64,000 nucleotides of DNA from GCA-2794515 sp033763335 (lineage in GTDB: Bacteria; Chloroflexota; Anaerolineae; Aggregatilineales; Phototrophicaceae): assembly GCA_033763335.1 (NCBI GenBank), contig JANRKU010000016.1, positions 86,225-150,224 of the forward strand. Direction: 5' to 3'. How positions within the stretch are numbered: the stretch's first letter is position 1; every line of letters starts with the position of its first letter. This document shows positions 53,051 through 60,249 of the stretch, in pieces. Made by a program: the position numbers and the translations under genes. The notes beneath the pieces were generated by a model, which worked only from the letters and a program-made list of their open reading frames with translations, searched no databases and was not told the DNA's origin.

Positions 53051-53320
53051 TTAGCGACGTAATTCGAGCCGTTTTAAGACATCACGATACGAATCTGGAT
53101 TAGTTCTGCTCAAATAACGCAAATGACGGCGACGCGCCCCTACCATTTGGAACAGACCGCGACGTGAATGTTGGTCATGTTTATGGATTTTGAGGTGTTC
53201 GGTGAGTTCACGAATACGTGCCGTTAAAATGGCGATTTGAACTTCTGGAGAACCCGTGTCTTTTTCGTGACGGGCAAAGGGCTTAATCAATTCAGCCTTT
53301 GGCTCATACTTAATACTCAT
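53051..53320 (-). CDS. rpsO: 30S ribosomal protein S15
   Basis: 89 residues, exactly the family length: EKDTGSPEVQIAILTARI, ELTEHLKIHKHDQHSRRGL, MVGARRRHLRYLSRTNPDSYRDVLKRLELRR. The start is ATG 53320 with AAGGAG eight bases upstream; the open frame above it is not coding. It precedes pnp, the widely conserved order. Confidence 0.97.
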   Translation of the reverse strand: MSIKYEPKAELIKPFARHEKDTGSPEVQIAILTARIRELTEHLKIHKHDQHSRRGLFQMVGARRRHLRYLSRTNPDSYRDVLKRLELRR

Positions 53321-53391
53321 AACATCCACTCCTTTTTCTCTGTCACCGAACCCACTGGATGTTGCAGGTTGGTCTATAATACACATAGCAA

Positions 53392-53400
53392 ATTATAGCA
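53392..53400 (-). promoter_or_regulatory. Extended -10 promoter element of rpsO
   Basis: Minus-strand sequence TGCTATAAT, a perfect TATAAT with extended TG, about 70 bases before the rpsO start. It lies in the spacer shared with the divergent gene at 53420. Confidence 0.4.
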
Positions 53401-53419
53401 GAGGCGACCTTCAAATAGA

Positions 53420-54238
53420 ATGGCAGGTTATAGTATGCCCAGACCCACCAAACCACAAGGACAACCCACTCGCGGAAAAACGGCGCTGAATCGCCTGCGT
53501 CAGGTAGATAATTTTATCTGCCTCACATGGGGGCATCAGCTATCCGTTGGAGCGCCCCTGCTGGTGGATGTGGGCTATGGTGAATACGCATGGACGGCGC
53601 TGGAAATGCACACCCGCCTGCAAACTATCAACCCTAATTGTCGTCTATTGGGCATTGAGATAGACCCCATCCGCGTCAAGAACGCCCTACCCCATGTCAA
53701 CCCGCCCCAGATTGATTTTCGGCTAGGGGGATTTAATATCACTGATATTTTAGGCGATAAACCCGCCACCCTCATCCGCGCCTATAATGTGTTGCGCCAA
53801 TATGACGAATCGGCAGTCACAGATGCCCTAAACACGATGGCAGATGCCCTATGCGATGGCGGATTATTGATAGAAGGCACATCCACCCCCACGGGGCGTA
53901 TTGTCGCCTTTGATGTGTATCAAAAAAAACGCGATGCGCTTATCCATCGGCAATTGGTCTTTGGGACAAATTTCCGCCATGCCGATACCCCCACCGAATT
54001 TCAAGCCATATTGCCCAAGCGCCTCATCCACCATGCCTATGATGATGATGTAGCGACATTTTTTCGGACATGGGAACGCGGATTCAATTTGGCGCGGGGT
54101 GCTGGCATGTTTCATCATCGCAGGCGATGGGGTTATGCGGGGCGCTATTTACATGAGCAAGGGGGATATGCCATCAATACCCAAAGGCGCATTATGGGCA
54201 GGGGCTATTTGGTCTTAAATAGCCCCTTATTGCCCTGA
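53420..54238 (+). CDS. Methyltransferase-like protein, 272 aa
   Basis: A Rossmann methyltransferase core is visible: PLLVDVGYGEYAWTALEMHTRL (motif I variant), CRLLGIEIDPIRVKNALPHV, IRAYNVLRQYDESAV and LCDGGLLIEGTSTPTG. The C-terminal third is Arg/His-rich (RTWERGFNLARGAGMFHHRRRWG). The substrate is unknown. A second ATG at 53435 (MPRPTKP) has AGG seven bases upstream and may be the true start. Its last 12 bases overlap the end of the convergent NYN gene. Confidence 0.72.
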   Translation: MAGYSMPRPTKPQGQPTRGKTALNRLRQVDNFICLTWGHQLSVGAPLLVDVGYGEYAWTALEMHTRLQTINPNCRLLGIEIDPIRVKNALPHVNPPQIDFRLGGFNITDILGDKPATLIRAYNVLRQYDESAVTDALNTMADALCDGGLLIEGTSTPTGRIVAFDVYQKKRDALIHRQLVFGTNFRHADTPTEFQAILPKRLIHHAYDDDVATFFRTWERGFNLARGAGMFHHRRRWGYAGRYLHEQGGYAINTQRRIMGRGYLVLNSPLLP

Positions 54239-56377
54239 TTCCTCTGGTACTACACCACCATCACCACCCGCCACCACCGTCACGGTATGGTGAGTGCGAA
54301 ACAGACTATATTGCCCTGTGCGTCCGGGGAGTAGATTGAGGACATTTTCGGTCTCCATAATCGAAAACCAGAGGGGTAAATCCCAATTGGCGCGTTTATC
54401 GGCTTGTTGCACACTCTGTTCGGTGATGAGTTGGTTGCGCTCATACAATTGCAACAACAATTTGATGAACGCATCGCGCTCACCAACAATACGCTCTACC
54501 AGTGGGTGTTCAATATTAAGCGATATGCCTTTGGTGGCATAATTGCTCTGTGGATTGGTATATTCTTCGACATTCACCGCTTCATTTTTTGCCAAATATT
54601 CGACAGCCAGTTGGAACGCCATACCTGTATCGAATACGCGCAAGCGCCGATGCAAACTCCCCAACGGACACCATGCAAATTTGCGAAAACTGGTGAATTG
54701 TTCCACGCTCACCACGACACGGCGCACCATTTCTGCTGTTTCGAGTTGTGTTTTTGCCAATTCTTCTATAGTCAGTTTTAACCATGTTGCATCTGATTCT
54801 TCTGATGGCGCACTTGGCATGATAAAACTGGGGATGGGGTATGTGGGACACAATTTGATGACAGGTACAAGGTCATCTGGATTTTGGCGATGGGGGATAA
54901 GTTGGCGCTCTAGCACCTCTTCGCGTACCAGCGCATCAATCCAATGGGAGCGCCATTGGTCGTCCATATTACATCCCGGACGGTCTAGCTCGGTATCCAT
55001 CGCCAAACCTTTGAGCAAAAATCCGTAATTGACATATTCCCAACCACGTACCTGTAGCGTATTCTCAACACGGCGCACGATACGGTCAATAATCACACGG
55101 GTTTTTTCTACAATCGGATGATTCGCATTGACCATCACATGCCCGCGTGTAGAGACAGCTTTCAATATCCCCAACGATAAGGCTTGCGAGACAAAATCTT
55201 CCCCGCGTGGGCGCGATGCCGCCGCCCCTACCGCTTGCAATTGCTCGACCAATTGCCGAATAGAGACAGAATCGCTATCACTTTCCACCGTTAGGCGGTC
55301 AAATTGAATGATAATGCTCGTCCATTGCGATGGCGTAAACGCCACAAAATTATCATCGGTTGGCGAGGCGTTATTCAGCGATTGATGGGTCTGCAAATCG
55401 GTAAAATCTTCGATATATTCTACCGTCAGCGCCGAATTATTTTCTAACATACGGCTGGTGCTACCGCGCACCCCCCATACAACCACGCTAGAGCTTTGTT
55501 TGACCAATGTGTTCAACACATCGTTAAAATCTCTGTCGCCACTGGCAAGGATATACACATCGGCGGCATCATGATGCCCCGCGTCTGATAATACATCTCG
55601 CGCAATCCGCACATCAGCACTATTTTTCCCCGGTAAATTGAACACAGGGTCAATATTAGCGAGCGCCAACCGACTGGCGGCATCTTCTGTGATTTCTCTA
55701 CCATTGGCATCTACCAACGGGGGCAATGTGCCGCGTTGCCCCCAAGGGGCATACGCCGCCATCTTCACCACCTGCCCATAAGCACGGGCGCGGGTGAGAA
55801 AACGGTCTATTAGGTGGTCAAGATTCACCACAAACCCCTGTTCATTGAGGCTAATGGAGATATTTTCAAAGTCAATATACACCGCGACATTTTTCGTCTT
55901 GATTCCGGGAAGCGATTCCAATGGTTGGAAAATAACTTCGCGTTCATACTCTGTCCCTTTAAGGACATCCACAGACCCCCAGAGACGGGTGCGGGTATTA
56001 TGGGCAGTCTTGACACGACGAATCACAGGGAATAAATCACGGCTGGTGGTGGCAATAATCAGTTCATCCACAGGGTCGGGGTCAAACGAAAAATAATGGA
56101 TGATGAGCGCATCTGCCAACGCACTACGGTTAGGCATATCAAACGTCTCATAGCCTGCCGCCTTAAAAACTTGTTGTGGATTGGGGCGTTGTTGAGGCAA
56201 ATATGCCGACCAATTGGCAACGGCAACCGCCTTCAGCCTATCGGCATTCATCAAACCAGCCGCCAAAGCCGCGCCACCGCGCAACCCTACCGCCAATTCT
56301 TGCAAATCAAGCGCAGACCCTCGCGCCTTGAAATGCCCCAATAAATCGTCTACATCTACAATTAAATATGCCGCCAT
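54227..56377 (-). CDS. Double NYN-domain protein (LabA/PIN-like) with C-terminal winged-helix-like repeats
   Basis: 716 residues. The first 150 look like a degenerate NYN/PIN nuclease domain (AAYLIVDVDDLLGHF, DELIIATTSRDLFPVIRR). A second, canonical one follows (VAVYIDFENISISL near residue 165, NSADVRIARDVLSDA, VYILASGDRDFNDVLNTL), keeping the acidic residues of the metal site. Two or more helical modules with winged-helix character (residues about 375-450 and 570-700) resemble OST-HTH-type RNA-binding regions. It is likely a metal-dependent RNase or RNA-binding protein. The 3' end overlaps the convergent gene by 12 bases. Confidence 0.82.
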   Translation of the reverse strand: MAAYLIVDVDDLLGHFKARGSALDLQELAVGLRGGAALAAGLMNADRLKAVAVANWSAYLPQQRPNPQQVFKAAGYETFDMPNRSALADALIIHYFSFDPDPVDELIIATTSRDLFPVIRRVKTAHNTRTRLWGSVDVLKGTEYEREVIFQPLESLPGIKTKNVAVYIDFENISISLNEQGFVVNLDHLIDRFLTRARAYGQVVKMAAYAPWGQRGTLPPLVDANGREITEDAASRLALANIDPVFNLPGKNSADVRIARDVLSDAGHHDAADVYILASGDRDFNDVLNTLVKQSSSVVVWGVRGSTSRMLENNSALTVEYIEDFTDLQTHQSLNNASPTDDNFVAFTPSQWTSIIIQFDRLTVESDSDSVSIRQLVEQLQAVGAAASRPRGEDFVSQALSLGILKAVSTRGHVMVNANHPIVEKTRVIIDRIVRRVENTLQVRGWEYVNYGFLLKGLAMDTELDRPGCNMDDQWRSHWIDALVREEVLERQLIPHRQNPDDLVPVIKLCPTYPIPSFIMPSAPSEESDATWLKLTIEELAKTQLETAEMVRRVVVSVEQFTSFRKFAWCPLGSLHRRLRVFDTGMAFQLAVEYLAKNEAVNVEEYTNPQSNYATKGISLNIEHPLVERIVGERDAFIKLLLQLYERNQLITEQSVQQADKRANWDLPLWFSIMETENVLNLLPGRTGQYSLFRTHHTVTVVAGGDGGVVPEESGQ

Positions 56378-56592
56378 TAAACTATAATCCCAAGAAAATG
56401 CTCCGATTTATCAGAGCAGATAAATTTATTTATGATAATGATAACAAACAGGCTATGCGCCTTCAATTGTGCTTTTCACTCAGAAAAATGAGTGCTTTTG
56501 TGCAAAACGCACAATTTAATTATAACCGATTTTCAGTGGTTTAATGGGAATCATTATATCAGAGTTTGGATGAAATAGGGGAATTTATGGAC

Positions 56593-56629
56593 AATTTTGA
56601 GGGGAAGTTAACAAAATCCCCTCAAAATT
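56593..56629. terminator. Strong hairpin at the left boundary of the cassette
   Basis: Arms AATTTTGAGGGGA and TCCCCTCAAAATT around eleven bases, with T-rich ends on both strands. The right arm is part of the duplicated proS 3' flank. It may have been the terminator of proS before the insertion. Confidence 0.7.
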
Positions 56630-56659
56630 TAGCCGATTTAATAGGCTTTGCTGAAAATT
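56615..56659. repeat. Left direct repeat: vestigial copy of the proS 3' end
   Basis: 45 bases matching 58178-58224 except for two homopolymer length differences (CCCC against CCCCC, AAAA against AAAAA). On the minus strand it still spells the last codons of ProS (IFSKAY and stop) and the start of its 3' flank. The two copies bracket a segment of about 1.5 kb. Confidence 0.85.
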
Positions 56660-56729
56660 ATCAACTAATTTTCTCAATTCATTTTTCACGGCAAAAAATA
56701 ATCACTCATTTTTTTCTCATATTGATATA

Positions 56730-56760
56730 TTGACCTAGCCCTTGGGGCATAGCCTAATCT
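56730..56760 (+). promoter_or_regulatory. MerR-type promoter/operator with 19-bp spacer
   Basis: TTGACC (56730-56735), a 19-base spacer and TAATCT (56755-56760). The spacer holds a dyad, CTA-G-CCC-TTG-GGG-CA-TAG. Long spacers with a central dyad are the hallmark of MerR-family activators, which twist the DNA to align -35 and -10. The -10 is a weak match. A second candidate, TTGACA-N19-TAGATT at 56792-56822, lacks the dyad. It lies upstream of the membrane protein and MerR genes. Confidence 0.5.
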
Positions 56761-56843
56761 GATAATATGTCACTACTGGTAAAGAAAACACTTGACATAA
56801 TTGTTCGGGCTTGAAATAGATTTAGAGATAAAAGGACTCACAA

Positions 56844-57227
56844 ATGGCAACTACTATCAAAACTGTAGGTTTCGGATTTTTAGTGTGGTTTATAGTTCTT
56901 ATCATCATGCGTGTATTGGGTTCATCGGTATTTAGCGAAGGAAATCCATGGCTCATCGTGTTCTATATTGTTACTTTTCCAGCAGGCATCGTTTTTACCT
57001 TCGTGACACGTATTATTCTCAATATCCCCATGCGTGATATGATGCAACCGATGGTCATTTTAGCTATCATAGCCATCATGATGGATGGTTTTTCTTTCGC
57101 TTTTACAGATTTTTACGGTGTTAGCGAGCATGAAATCTATTCGGCGGCTTATCTTTTGTGGGCACCCGGTGTATTTTTATTATGTGCTTTATGGTTGATT
57201 AACCGAGCAAAACGCATGGCTATCTAG
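56844..57227 (+). CDS. Four-helix membrane protein in the MerR cassette
   Basis: 127 residues, four predicted helices: about 7-25 (FGFLVWFIVLIIMRVLGSSV), 36-60, 68-90 (MMQPMVILAIIAIMMDGFSF) and 100-122. Short loops; MDGFSFAFTDFYGVSEHEIYS lies between helices three and four. It may belong to a small DUF family such as DUF5367, but I am unsure. AAAGGA lies seven bases before the ATG. As the first gene behind the MerR-type promoter it is the likely target, perhaps for efflux or membrane stress. Confidence 0.7.
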   Translation: MATTIKTVGFGFLVWFIVLIIMRVLGSSVFSEGNPWLIVFYIVTFPAGIVFTFVTRIILNIPMRDMMQPMVILAIIAIMMDGFSFAFTDFYGVSEHEIYSAAYLLWAPGVFLLCALWLINRAKRMAI

Positions 57228-57292
57228 ATATTACTACTCTGCCTCATAGGACATGATAGAATTGAATAGAATGATATTTGGAGTGAGTATTG

Positions 57293-58108
57293 ATGTCCAA
57301 CCTAACATTCAGCATCGGAGAGGTTGCCACTTTGTTGGGCATCACTCCAAAGACCATAAAACATTATCATGACATTGGTCTTTTGGCTAAACCTGAGCGC
57401 GATACAAATAACTATCGCCTCTATACTATGACTCATATTATTCAGTTGCAACAGATTCTACGCTTAAAACAATTTGGTTTATCATTAAAGCAGATTGAAA
57501 TTATCATCCAATCAGAAAATCCGAATGAATTAGCCCAAATTGTCTTAAAACAACATGCCAATAACCTGCATGATGAAATTTCGCAATTACAACACCAATT
57601 TGATATGACATTGGAGTTCTTACAGACCGATGGACAACTATCTAACCCCCAAAACCCCAATACACCGTTAGCATCCTCATTAACCACTTTATCCGATGCA
57701 ATTAAACCACGTAGCAGTGGCATCTCTGATATTTTGGTCGAATTTGAGCGAGAGGCGATGTTCAAACTAGACCAATTCGGCTGGGATGTGAATTACGAAT
57801 TATTCTGGCATCATGCTGGAAAACAATTCATGGATATGCTAACTGATGAAGGGCTGTTTATCTTTTGGATAGAACGCTATCTCGCATTAGCCAAGATGGA
57901 TATTAATGATTTACAGGGTAAGGCATGGCTTCATGAACTTTATCATAGCCCAGCTAAACACATGCTCAGGAGGGCGCTTATGCCACCAAAGCAGGTAGCC
58001 TTACCAGAGGAATATCAGCAACACATTATCAAATTACTGTCATCACTCTTGTATCAAAACGCTTCATCATTACAAAAATATTTTCTTGAGCTACTTATCA
58101 CACAATGA
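57293..58108 (+). CDS. MerR-family transcriptional regulator
   Basis: 271 residues. Winged helix at the N-terminus (TFSIGEVATLLGITPKTIKHYHDIGLL, RLYTMTHIIQLQQILRLKQFGLSLKQIEII), a coiled-coil dimer helix (to about residue 105) and a C-terminal effector domain of about 165 residues that I do not recognise. That domain has no cysteine cluster, so metal sensing is unlikely and an organic ligand more likely. ATG 57293 has GGAG nine bases upstream; a TTG one codon earlier is less likely. It follows the membrane protein gene by 65 bases on the same strand. Confidence 0.9.
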   Translation: MSNLTFSIGEVATLLGITPKTIKHYHDIGLLAKPERDTNNYRLYTMTHIIQLQQILRLKQFGLSLKQIEIIIQSENPNELAQIVLKQHANNLHDEISQLQHQFDMTLEFLQTDGQLSNPQNPNTPLASSLTTLSDAIKPRSSGISDILVEFEREAMFKLDQFGWDVNYELFWHHAGKQFMDMLTDEGLFIFWIERYLALAKMDINDLQGKAWLHELYHSPAKHMLRRALMPPKQVALPEEYQQHIIKLLSSLLYQNASSLQKYFLELLITQ

Positions 58109-58161
58109 CCAAGCAGAAAATATTAATGATGTTTATGCACCTATCAAACTGTGAAAGAAAA

Positions 58162-58185
58162 GGGAGATTCTAGTCAGAATCCCCC
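58162..58185. terminator. Hairpin between the convergent MerR and proS genes
   Basis: GGG-A-GATTC and GAATC-C-CCC around TAGTCA. Its right arm merges with the direct repeat at 58178-58224. The stem is flanked by AAAA on the left and CAAAAA on the right, fitting minus-strand use (Us after the stem) for proS. Confidence 0.55.
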
Positions 58186-58224
58186 TCAAAAATTTAGCCG
58201 ATTTAATAGGCTTTGCTGAAAATT
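58178..58224. repeat. Right direct repeat: native 3' end of proS
   Basis: 47 bases containing the ProS stop codon and last codons, repeated at 56615-56659. This is the intact copy, since the proS gene continues upstream on the minus strand. Confidence 0.85.
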
Positions 58225-59639
58225 GCCACCCGATTAGCAGGCTTTCCTGTATAAACACATGTCCCAGAACCACTCGGTTGGTCTAACGGGAAGCATCGCA
58301 AAGTTGCGCCAGTTTCTTCTTTGACTTTGCGTTCATCATCGTTGCTACCTGCCCACCAAACCCGCGCCCAGCCACCTTTTTCTGCCAAAACCTTAAAATC
58401 ATCATAGGTGCTGATGTCATGAATATTGGCATCACGGAAGGCAGTTGCTTGTGCCAGCATGTTATCATGAATGGCGTTGAGCAAATCGGTGACTTGCGCC
58501 ACAATTCCTTCTTGGCTAATAAATTGCTTGCCCTCTTTGCCCATATCACGCCGTGCCAGCACCGCTTTGTTATTTTGGACATCTTTCGGTCCAATTTCTA
58601 GGCGAATCGGCACACCACGCATTTCCCAGTCGTTAAACTTAAATCCGGGGGTGTCTTCGCGGTCATCAATATGCACGCGAATCCCTGCCCCATTCAATTC
58701 TGCCACCAAGCGATGGATTGTCTCTAAGACAGGCGTGCGCTCCGCATCGTTTTTATAGATGGGGATGGCAACCACCTGAATCGGTGCAAGACGGGGGGGC
58801 AAGCGTAAGCCCTTATCATCCCCATGCGCCATGATAATCGCGCCGACCATACGGGTACTCATGCCCCATGAGGTCGTCCAACAAAATTCTTCGACATTTT
58901 CCCGCGATAAATATTTGATAGCAAACGCCTTAGCAAAATTTTGACCCAAGTTATGACTCGTACCACTTTGCAAGGCTTTTTTATCGCCCATCATCGCTTC
59001 GATGGTATAGGTGCGAAGCGCCCCAGCGAATTTTTCAATCTCGCTCTTGCGTCCCTTCACCACCGGAATCGCCGCTTCGTTCATCGCTAAATCGGCATAT
59101 ACATCGAGCATTTGCAAGGTTTCTGCTTCTGCTTCTGCTTCGGTAGCATGAGCTGTATGCCCTTCTTGCCACAAAAATTCCGCCGTCCGCAAAAACGGAC
59201 GTGTTCGCAATTCCCAACGCACGACATTCGCCCATTGATTAATCAGCAGAGGCAAATCACGATACGATTGTATCCACTGGCTAAAGGCTTCTCCGATAAT
59301 CGTCTCGGATGTGGGACGCACAACAAGCGGTTCTTCGAGTTCTTTGCCACCCGCAATTGTGACCACTGCCAATTCTGGGCTAAAGCCTTCCACATGCTCT
59401 GCCTCGCGCTTCAGATAGCTTTCAGGGATGAAAAGCGGAAAATAAGCATTTTTATGCCCAGTGGCTTTGAAGCGTTTATCTAGCCCGTTACGAATCCCTT
59501 CCCAAATTTCATAGCCATACGGCTTGATAATGAGGCATCCGCGCACAGGCGATGGCGCAACCAAATCCGCCTTATACACCACATCGTTATACCACGCAGA
59601 AAAATCTTGACTTTGGGGCGTTACCGCCTGTTGAGACAT
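58203..59639 (-). CDS. proS: Prolyl-tRNA synthetase, archaeal/eukaryotic-like type (ProS type 3)
   Basis: Charges tRNA-Pro. 478 residues without the bacterial editing insertion: FSAWYNDVVYKADLVAPSPVRGC, IKPYGYEIWEGIRNGLDKRF (motif 1 area), VVRPTSETIIGEAFSQWIQSY and LRTRPFLRTAEFLWQEGHTAHA (motif 2), WGMSTRMVGAIIMAHGDDKGLRLPPRLAPIQV (motif 3), anticodon domain and the C-terminal zinc-like domain ending AIFSKAY. AGGAGG lies five bases before the ATG. No T-box leader is seen upstream. Its 3' end is duplicated at 56.6 kb. Confidence 0.97.
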   Translation of the reverse strand: MSQQAVTPQSQDFSAWYNDVVYKADLVAPSPVRGCLIIKPYGYEIWEGIRNGLDKRFKATGHKNAYFPLFIPESYLKREAEHVEGFSPELAVVTIAGGKELEEPLVVRPTSETIIGEAFSQWIQSYRDLPLLINQWANVVRWELRTRPFLRTAEFLWQEGHTAHATEAEAEAETLQMLDVYADLAMNEAAIPVVKGRKSEIEKFAGALRTYTIEAMMGDKKALQSGTSHNLGQNFAKAFAIKYLSRENVEEFCWTTSWGMSTRMVGAIIMAHGDDKGLRLPPRLAPIQVVAIPIYKNDAERTPVLETIHRLVAELNGAGIRVHIDDREDTPGFKFNDWEMRGVPIRLEIGPKDVQNNKAVLARRDMGKEGKQFISQEGIVAQVTDLLNAIHDNMLAQATAFRDANIHDISTYDDFKVLAEKGGWARVWWAGSNDDERKVKEETGATLRCFPLDQPSGSGTCVYTGKPANRVAIFSKAY

Positions 59640-59699
59640 GAAACCTCCTAGACTATAAAAATAACTTCAAAACGGGAGACAGATGTGTCACCCACCATC

Positions 59700-59719
59700 G
59701 GGCATGACATGTCATGCCC
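59700..59719. repeat. Palindromic repeat upstream of proS
   Basis: Perfect palindrome GGGCATGACATGTCATGCCC, identical to 1068-1087, here followed by one more C. Flanks differ: GTAG is missing on the left. Confidence 0.85.
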
Positions 59720-59744
59720 CATAAAATGGCAACTTAAGGCTTTT

Positions 59745-59864
59745 ATCCCCACCCCAACCCCTCCCCATTTTATGGAGAGGGGCTAAAACCAGCCCAAAAA
59801 TGAATTTCTCCCCCTTTCTCCATGCAATGGGGAAAGGGGGGTGGGGGGATAGGGGATAATTTTG
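59745..59864. repeat. G/C-tract double hairpin repeat
   Basis: Left hairpin: CCCCTCCCCAT (59758-59768) with ATGGAGAGGGG (59772-59782). Right hairpin: CCCCCTTTCTCCAT (59810-59823) with ATGGGGAAAGGGGG (59827-59840), loop GCA, followed by GTGGGGGGATAGGGGAT. The right half (59802-59857) is about 90% identical, in inverted orientation, to 63145-63203 inside the second GT-C gene. No coding role here. It lies between proS and the MazG-like gene. Confidence 0.85.
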
Positions 59865-59937
59865 TTGTTAAGCCGTCCGCCACTATTATAATCAAACATA
59901 GCACAAAATAAATGGGTTCACAATGGGTCAAAATAGG

Positions 59938-60249
59938 TCATTCTGATGGTGTATCCCATGTACGCCCATAATTGACATGCAATTTATCCATTACTGCCTG
60001 TCCCAAATCAATTTGAGTCATACTGGCAAGTTGCAACAAGTATAACATCACATCCGCCAATTCACCCCCGAAATCGGCTTTGTCTTTTATTTCTTCTCCC
60101 CATTGAAAATGTTCTAGCACCTCGCTCGCTTCTAATACCAGCGAAATTGCCAAATTACGCGGGGTTTGTGGTCTGGCAGAATTAGCTTCATACCAGCCTT
60201 TACTTTTTACAAAGGCGTGCATGGCTTCTTCTAGGGCTTTAATATCCAT
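59938..60249 (-). CDS. MazG-like nucleotide pyrophosphohydrolase
   Basis: 103 residues; single all-alpha NTP-PPase unit of the RS21-C6/MazG-like type. The metal site is LVLEASEVLEHFQW (ExxE) and ELADVMLYLL (ExxD), with NLAISL ahead. Such enzymes clean non-canonical dNTPs (for example modified dCTP). It overlaps the end of the upstream GT-C-like gene by 19 bases, so it is probably co-transcribed. Confidence 0.92.
   Translation of the reverse strand: MDIKALEEAMHAFVKSKGWYEANSARPQTPRNLAISLVLEASEVLEHFQWGEEIKDKADFGGELADVMLYLLQLASMTQIDLGQAVMDKLHVNYGRTWDTPSE

Larger units (their letters stand above)
56378..56843. other. 466-base spacer upstream of the membrane/MerR cassette
   Basis: Holds, in order: an AT-rich stretch upstream of the NYN gene, with no clear promoter; a strong hairpin TTTTGAGGGGA/TCCCCTCAAAA at 56595-56627; a 45-base copy of the proS 3' end (56615-56659); and a MerR-type promoter/operator at 56730-56760. 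The first 200 bases show nothing else of note. Confidence 0.7.

Noticed and set aside
59640..59937. T-box riboswitch upstream of proS
   Set aside because: No T-box consensus or specifier stem is seen; the spacer consists of two repeat families.
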